A stretch of DNA of 64,000 bases from Gymnothorax reevesii (Eukaryota; Chordata; Actinopteri; Anguilliformes; Muraenidae): the NCBI GenBank assembly GCA_029721435.1, contig CM056574.1, forward strand, positions 74,381,501-74,445,500, written 5' to 3'. The position numbers were made by a program, and so were the translations under genes. The notes below the pieces were generated by a model. It saw nothing but the letters and a program-made list of their open reading frames with translations, had not been told where the DNA came from and did not search any database. Positions 59,668-64,000 of the stretch are shown here, one piece after another (position 1 is the stretch's first letter; each line of letters begins with the position of its first letter).

Positions 59668-60390
59668 ATGAGCTGTGTTAACCCCAATAAACGCCCTGCC
59701 GATGCTGAACTGCATTTGGAGTCTAAGCCCGTTCCTTTCAGTACGAGTCGACCAGTACAGACTCCAGCGGTTACTACTGAACTGCAACGCCTCGCCCAAC
59801 AACAAGAGGTCGTCATTCAGCAACAGCATCGCGATCTGCAGGAGATGAGAACTGCTATACAGCATCTCACTCTGGGTCCCACCTTTCCCAGTCCTGCAGT
59901 CGCGCCGGCAGAGGCAGCTCCCATTCGGGAGTCACGTCTTACTCCTCCACGGGAGTATGACGGAGACCCCACCACCTGCAAGGCATTCCTGTCCCAGTGC
60001 TCAATTTTATTCGAGCTACAGCCCTTAACCTTCCCTACCTCACGCTCCAGAGTGGCCTACATCATTACACTACTGACCGGCAGAGCAAGGGCTTGGGAAA
60101 CATCCATGTGGGACGCTGACCACCCCTGCACCCGCACCATTGAAGAATTCATGGCGGAGATGAGGGAGGTGTTTGACAGGTCCTACCAGGGGCGAGAGGC
60201 AGGAGGTGCACTACTGAGTCTACGGCAAACCGGCTGCAGTGTCTCCGATTACACGATCCAATTCCGTTCTTTGGCCGCCTCTACTCACTGGAACGAAGAT
60301 GCCCAGTTTGATGTGTTCTATGGGGGGTTGGCAGAGAATATAAAGGATGGGATGGCGTCCCGCGAACTTCCACCTGACCTGCAGATGCAT
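59668..60390 (+). pseudogene. gag: Chromovirus Gag
   Basis: The reading frame starts at the ATG at 59668 (MSCVNPNKRPADAEL). A short coiled coil (residues about 38-70, TELQRLAQQQEVVIQQQHRD) is followed by the retrotransposon capsid domain (REYDGDPTTCKAFLSQCSIL, RARAWETSMWD, FDRSYQGREAGGALLSLRQ). Near 60385 the frame is lost and the matching continuation (basic linker and zinc knuckle) lies in the pol frame, so gag is split by an indel. The frame then runs to a stop at 60483. Confidence 0.85.
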
Positions 60391-62917
60391 AAGAGTGGCC
60401 ATCCAGATCGATTCCCGGATCCAACAGCGCAAGAGGGAGCGTCAGAGCCATTCCGAGCCTCAACGGCCAGGCCAGCATGGTAACTTTCGATCTCCTCGTG
60501 GCGACTCTCCTATCCAGGAGACCGGCGAGCCCCGGGAGTCGGGGGAATCCATGCAGGTCGACCGTTGCCGGTTATTGCCACAAGAGCGGGCTAGGAGACT
60601 GCGTATGGGGGCATGCCTGTACTGTGGTCAAGGGGGCCATCGTATCCAGTGCTGCCCCCTACTGAAGAAGGAAGGAGTGAGTGGGAGGGTCGGAAAGCTG
60701 ACTCAGGATAACAATGACCCACGTAAGCTGGTTCCTGTTACACTACTTGTTGGCAAGCGATCTGTGATTACTGATGTGGTGTTTGATTCAGGCTCTGACA
60801 TCAACCTGATCAACGCCAACCTGTGCAACCAGCTCCAGCTCCAGCCCCAGAAGCTACCTACGCCGTTCCAAGCACTTGGCCTTTGTGGGCAACCGCTAGC
60901 TCAAGTGACCCAGGTAATGCCCCCACTTACACTCATTGTCTCCGGCAACCACCAGGAGCAGATCCGGCTCCATGTCATCACCTCCTCCTCTGCTCCCATC
61001 GTCCTGGGCCTCCCTTGGTTGAAACAACACAACCCCACCGTCAACTGGAGGACCGGGCAGGTGGCGGAGTGGTGTACTCACTGCCTGCATTCCTGCCTCC
61101 GCAAGGCGCCCGTAAAGCAGGCCGAGGGAGAATCCAGTGAGCCTCCATACGCCCCAGATCTGACGAAGGTTCCCAGTGAGTACCACGATCTGGCCGAAGT
61201 CTTCTCCAAGCCACGTGCCTTGTCTCTGCCCCCTCACAGACCGTATGACTGCGCCATCGATCTTCAACCGGGCACGGCGCCTCCTAAAGGGGGTCTCTAT
61301 TCCCTGTCTTGCCCTGAGCTGGAGGCTATGGAGAAGTACGTGGAGGAGTCCCTAGCGGCTGGAATCATCCGTCCCTTGTCCTCTACCGCTAGCGCCGGCT
61401 TCTTCGTTGGCAAGAAGGACGGATCCCTCAGGCCATGTATTGACTACAGAGGCCTAAACAACATCACCATAAAGAACCGATACCCCCTTCCTCTAATGAA
61501 CTCGGCCTTTGAGTTGTTGCAGGGAGCCACTATTTTCACCAAACTCGACTTACGCAACGCTTACGACCTCGTCAGAATTAAGGAAGGGGATGAATGGAAG
61601 ACAGCCTTCAACACCGCTAGGGGGTACTACGAATACCTGGTGATGCCTTTTGGCCTGGCTAACGCTCCCGCTGTCTTCCAGAACCTTGTTAACGACATTT
61701 TGCATGACACGATTAATCAGGTCGTGTTTGTGTACCTGGACGATATATTAATTTTCTCTCGTTCCAAGGAAGAACACCTTCGCCATGTTCGTGCCGTCCT
61801 GCAGCGCCTCCTGGAGAACCAACTCTATGCCAAGGCTGAGAAGTGTGAGTTCCACTTGGACACAGTCCCATTCCTCGGATTTGTGGTCATTCCAGGAGGC
61901 ATTCTAATGGATCAAGGAAAGGTGAAGGCGGTCAGTGATTGGGCTACCCCCACAACACGCAAAGAACTACAATGTTTCTTAGGGTTTGCCAATTTCTACC
62001 GCCGGTTCATTCGTAATTATAGTACTGTTGCTGCCCCACTAACTGCTCTGACTTCCCCCAAAGTTCCTTTTGTGTGGACCCCATCGGCGGAGAAGGCTTT
62101 TCAAGACCTAAAGCAAAGATTCACCTCTGCTCCTGTTCTCCAACAGCCAGATCCTGAGAAGCAGTTCATCGTCGAGGTTGACGCCTCTATCACCGGTGTG
62201 GGGGCAGTTCTCTCACAACGCAACGGTAAAGATGACAAGATACACCCTTGTGCCTTCTCCCGCAGACTTAGCCCGGCTGAACGCAACTATGACATCGAGA
62301 ATCGGGAGTTACTGGCGGTGAAGTTGGCATTAGAAGAGTGGCGCCATTGGCTTGAAGGGGCTAAGGTTCCATTCCAGGTCTGGACCGACCATAAGAATCT
62401 GGAGTACCTTCGCACAGCTAAGAGACTTAATTCTCGCCAATCTCGTTGGTCACTATTTTTCGACAGATTCAATTTCATCTTAGCTTATCACCCAGGCTCC
62501 CTTAATAAGAAACCTGACGCACTGTCCCGTAAATTCGCACCAGACGCTCCTCCTAAGGAGCCACAGACCATCCTGCCTGGTCGAGTCATGGTGGGGTCAT
62601 TAGAATGGGAATTGGAGAATCGGATTAGAAGGTCTCAACCTTCTGGGGGGCCACCTACTAACTGTCCAAGTAACTGCCTAGTTGTTCCAGACAACCTCCG
62701 GGCCGAAGTCCTCCAGTGGGCCCATTCCTCTCGTCTCGCCTGCCATCCTGGAGCCAACCGAACCTTAGCCATGCTCACTCGGAGGTTCTGGTGGCTAACG
62801 GTCCGAAGGGGCATCAAGGACCTCACGATAGCTTGTCCGGGCTGTGCCCAGAATAAAGCCACCCACACTGCTCCAGCTGGTCTCCTGCAACCACTTCCGG
62901 TCCCTTCCAGACCCTGA
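60386..62917 (+). pseudogene. pol: Chromovirus Gag end and Pol: knuckle, protease, RT, RNase H, start of integrase
   Basis: Open from 60347; the first 13 or so codons overlap gag and are not genuine. Numbering from 60347: CCHC knuckle C90, C93, H98, C103; protease FDSGSD with D147; RT YLDD at 463-466 with MPFGLANAP before it; RNase H D612, followed by [10 protein letters not shown] and [10 protein letters not shown]; integrase zinc-binding [10 protein letters not shown] and CPGCAQ near the end. A TGA at 62915-62917, at a position that is normally Trp, interrupts integrase. The frame resumes immediately after it. All RT and RNase H catalytic residues that I checked are intact. Confidence 0.88.
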
Positions 62918-63460
62918 GCTAACATCGCAGTAGATTTTGTGACTGGCATTCCGCCCTCAAGAGGTAACACCTTCATACTAACCATAGTTGACCGCTTCTC
63001 CAAAGCCGTACATCTCGTTCCGCTGCCCAAGCTTCCCTCTGCTAGAGAGACTGCAGACCTATTGATCCAACACGTAATTAGGATACACGGCATCCCGGCT
63101 GACATCGTTTCTGATCGTGGACCTCAATTCATCTCTCAAGTCTGGAAAGCTTTCTGTCAAGCCCTGGGAATTAAGGTCAGCTTAACCTACGGATTTCACC
63201 CCCAGAGCAATGGACAAACGGAAAGGGTCAACCAACAGATGGAGAGCGTCCTTCGGTGCCTCACCTCCCGAGACCAGGGGGACAGGAGCGAACAACTGCC
63301 CTGGGTAGAATACTCCATTCACAGCCTTCCCACGGCTGCCTCAGGTATGTCCCCCTTTCAAGCTTGTCTCGGGTACCAACCTCCTCTGTTTCCCTCCCAG
63401 GAGGTTGAGGTCAACGTCCCCAACATCCAGGAGTTTCTCTGGAGGTGCCGAAGGACGTGA
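62918..63460 (+). pseudogene. Chromovirus integrase catalytic core
   Basis: In the same frame as the preceding pol. The core shows [10 protein letters not shown] (first Asp), [10 protein letters not shown] (second Asp) and [14 protein letters not shown] (Glu). It ends at a second TGA (63458-63460), a likely CGA to TGA change. The frame continues open beyond it. Confidence 0.88.
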
Positions 63461-64000
63461 GAGGAGACTCGTTCAACTCTCCTTAAAGCTGGAGATGAGA
63501 TGAGTCGCCAGGCCAACCGTCGTCGCTCTGTTCCTCCAAAATATAAAGTAGGACAGAAGGTTTGGTTATCGTCTAAGGACATTGCTTTGAGAACTGAGAG
63601 TCGCAAGTTAGCCCCCCGTTACATTGGTCCTTTTGTTATTGAGAAAATAATTAATCCAGTTTCTGTAAAGCTTAAGTTACCAGCCTCCATGAGCCGTATC
63701 CACCCTGTATTTCATGTGTCATGTCTTAAGCCTGTACTAGTTTCCCGCCACACCCCTGCCCCGACCAGTCCTCCTCCCCCAAGGCTCATCGATGGAGGAG
63801 AAACATATACTGTGAGCAAGCTGCTGGACGTTCGTCGTCGAGGAAGGGGTCTGCAATATTTAGTGGACTGGGAAGGATACGGCCCGGAGGAACGCTCATG
63901 GGTCCCAGCACGTCACATTCTGGATAAAGACCTAATCAAGGACTTTCACAAAAGGACTTTTAAGCCTCAGTTAAGACCGCCAGGTGGCGGTCATAGAGGG
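63461..64000 (+). pseudogene. Integrase C-terminus and chromodomain, incomplete at edge
   Basis: 180 codons open to the end of the window. [17 protein letters not shown] and [11 protein letters not shown] are the GPY/F-type C-terminal module. [39 protein letters not shown] is a chromodomain, which defines this as a chromovirus; such domains are thought to guide integration to particular chromatin. Confidence 0.88.

Larger units (their letters stand above)
58940..64000 (+). mobile_element. Ty3/Gypsy chromovirus, plus strand, cut by the window edge
   Basis: Conventional order gag, protease, RT, RNase H, integrase, chromodomain. The left end is placed at TGTTACGACTGCGC (58940) by its TG start only; there is no second LTR in the window to confirm it. 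One frameshift (gag/pol region) and two in-frame stops mark it as inactive. Confidence 0.85.

Overview
The window is eukaryotic, most likely from a ray-finned fish: it holds a Gmr1-type Ty3/Gypsy element, a Ty3/Gypsy chromovirus, a Tc1/mariner element with TACAACCCC ends, a CR1-like LINE, an endogenous retrovirus remnant and Helitron-like elements with abundant TTA/GT/CT microsatellites. The species cannot be named from this. I recognise no cellular protein-coding gene, tRNA, rRNA or CRISPR. Almost everything is transposon or satellite.

Region 1 (1-31079) is about 31 kb of a minisatellite built on a 43-bp unit (and a 32-bp short form) made of 11-bp subunits around CCTAGCAAC. It is cut into six blocks by spacers, all in the same orientation. 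Each spacer ends with a short hairpin followed by CTAG and TT, which is the 3' end of a Helitron. In units 2 and 3 the next unit begins two bases later with a 5'-end module; in unit 1 about ten bases intervene; units 4 and 5 have no module. The 5' modules and the 3' tails share asymmetrical inverted repeats (for example GTGTGCATTGAAAATGC versus GCATTTTCAATGCACAC), the signature of the Helitron2/Helentron group. I therefore read the region as a head-to-tail array of at least five large non-autonomous Helitron-like units (2.8-9.7 kb) whose bodies are filled with minisatellite.

Region 2 (31080-34873) is AT-rich and shows no gene.

Region 3 (34874-46056) is a second Helitron-like family, on the minus strand, present as two head-to-tail copies of about 2.7 kb. 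The second copy is split by a 6.4-kb Gmr1-like LTR retrotransposon (39045-45409) whose pol is ordered protease, integrase, reverse transcriptase, RNase H, with integrase before RT. The pol frame is open; gag is frameshifted. The empty site can be read from the neighbouring repeat copy, which gives a 4-bp target duplication GTGG. A short GGAC-rich element has jumped into only one of its two LTRs.

Region 4 (47311-54923) is a nest. A Tc1/mariner element (TA...TA) was entered by a retrovirus-like provirus (CACC duplication, 5' LTR, tRNA-Pro-like primer site) that has lost nearly all of gag, pol, env and its 3' LTR. Its interior was entered by a palindromic element with a 15-bp duplication and probably by a piggyBac-like element with TTAA ends.

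Region 5 (55531-58650) is an older repeat interrupted by a 5'-truncated, frameshifted CR1-like LINE on the minus strand. Region 6 (58940-64000) is a plus-strand Gypsy chromovirus (gag, protease, RT, RNase H, integrase, chromodomain) with one frameshift and two premature stops; it runs off the right edge. Many apparent small reading frames in the minisatellite are composition artefacts and are not annotated.
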